From contig NW_003129359.1 of NCBI RefSeq assembly GCF_000003605.2, positions 574,300 through 606,150 of the forward strand: a stretch of 31,851 nucleotides of DNA. Direction: 5' to 3'. The notes below the pieces were generated by a model, which saw only the letters and a list, made by a program, of their open reading frames with translations, made no database searches and was not told the DNA's origin. The translations under genes and the position numbers were made by a program. Of this stretch, positions 31,157 to 31,851 are shown in pieces. This DNA is from Saccoglossus kowalevskii (Eukaryota; Hemichordata; Enteropneusta; Harrimaniidae). Within the stretch, counting starts at the first letter, position 1, and each line of letters opens with the position of its first letter.

Positions 31157-31851
31157 TACATCTCTGATGTGAATATGCCTACCTAGACAGACATACATCT
31201 CTAATGTGAATATGCCTACCTAGACAGAGGTACATCTCTGATGGGAAAATGCCTACCTAGACAGAGGTACATCTCTGATGTGAATATGCCTACCTAGACA
31301 GACGTACATCTCTGATGTGAATATTCCTACCTAGACAGACGTACATCTCTAATGTGAATATGCCTACCTAAACAGACGTACATCTCTAATGTGAATATGC
31401 CTACCTAAACAGACGTACATCTCTGATGTTAATATGCCTACCTAGACAGACGTACATCTCTGATGTGAATATGCCTACCTAGACAGACGTACATCTCTGA
31501 TATGAATATGCCTACCTAGACAGAGGTACATCTCTGATATGAATATGCCTACCTAGACAGAGGTACATCTCTGATATGAATATGCTTATCTGGACTGAGG
31601 GGCATTACTGATGTGAATATGCCTATTTGAACAGAGGTAAATCTCTGATGTGAATATGCCTACCTGAACAGATGTAAATCACTGATGTGGATATGCCTAC
31701 TTGAACAGAGGTACATCTCTGATATGAATATGCTTACCCGAACAGAGGGACATCACTTATGCAAACATGCCTACCAGAACAGAGGTAAATCTCTAATGTT
31801 GATATGCCTACTTGAACAGAGGTACCGGTAAATCTCTGATGTGGATATGCC
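31157..31851. repeat. 37-bp minisatellite, 18 full units and a partial one, running off the window
   Basis: Each 37-bp unit starts TACATCTCTGATGTGAATAT and ends with CAGACG or CAGAGG. Units keep exact 37-bp register from 31157 to 31822; the last one carries an extra CCGG-containing insertion. Units 1-11 share CTAGACAGA or CTAAACAGA, units 13-18 share GAACAGA with more substitutions, and unit 12 is intermediate. The array therefore has a younger left and an older right part. Each unit holds the small inverted repeat ACATC-TCT-GATGT. The unit length is not a multiple of three, so it is not coding. It lies in an LRSAM1 intron by inference. Confidence 0.95.

Noticed and set aside
31157-31851. Possible CRISPR-like array because of regular units
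   Set aside because: Units are contiguous with no unique spacers, and the DNA is animal with introns; it is a minisatellite.

Overview
This is eukaryotic, almost certainly animal, DNA. It is AT-rich, its genes are widely spaced, and one gene is split by GT-AG introns. It also carries microsatellites, minisatellites, small inverted-repeat transposons and a dead LINE. The intron style and the lineage-specific-looking receptor fit a marine invertebrate, possibly a deuterostome such as a hemichordate or lancelet. That assignment is a guess; nothing seen fixes the species.

Left third (1-13.9 kb). A single-exon class A G-protein-coupled receptor lies on the minus strand at 113-1156. It is followed by about 8.5 kb with no gene I can recognise. 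That stretch holds small repeats: a diverged 200-bp tandem duplication, a palindromic TATCGATA tandem, a TTAA-flanked MITE with a degenerate relative, and a tRNA-like T-arm. Nine CACGTG palindromes also fall here. A 5'-truncated, frameshifted non-LTR retrotransposon occupies 9.94-11.8 kb on the minus strand and has a long ATT tail. A 118-bp hairpin element sits just beyond its 5' end. A CpG-rich segment at about 12.24-12.77 kb carries a perfect TCTCGCGAGA palindrome and looks like a promoter without a recognised gene.

Right two thirds (13.9-31.85 kb). This part is dominated by the 3' portion of one minus-strand gene, LRSAM1 (leucine-rich repeat and sterile alpha motif E3 ubiquitin ligase). 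Fourteen exons between 30843 and 19221 join in phase to give 516 residues. They cover the end of the LRR region, a long coiled coil, the SAM domain, a PTAP motif (TSG101-binding in the mammalian protein) and the C-terminal RING. The 5' exons with the LRRs lie beyond the right edge, past a 37-bp minisatellite. The introns carry several MITEs and an array of about 15 units, each built on a nuclear-receptor DR1-like core. CpG looks depleted from about 14 kb rightwards, as expected for a methylated gene body, and an AATAAATAAA at about 13.93 kb may mark the far 3' end of the transcript.

The receptor and LRSAM1 are unrelated in function and are simply neighbours. No prokaryotic, viral or CRISPR feature was found.
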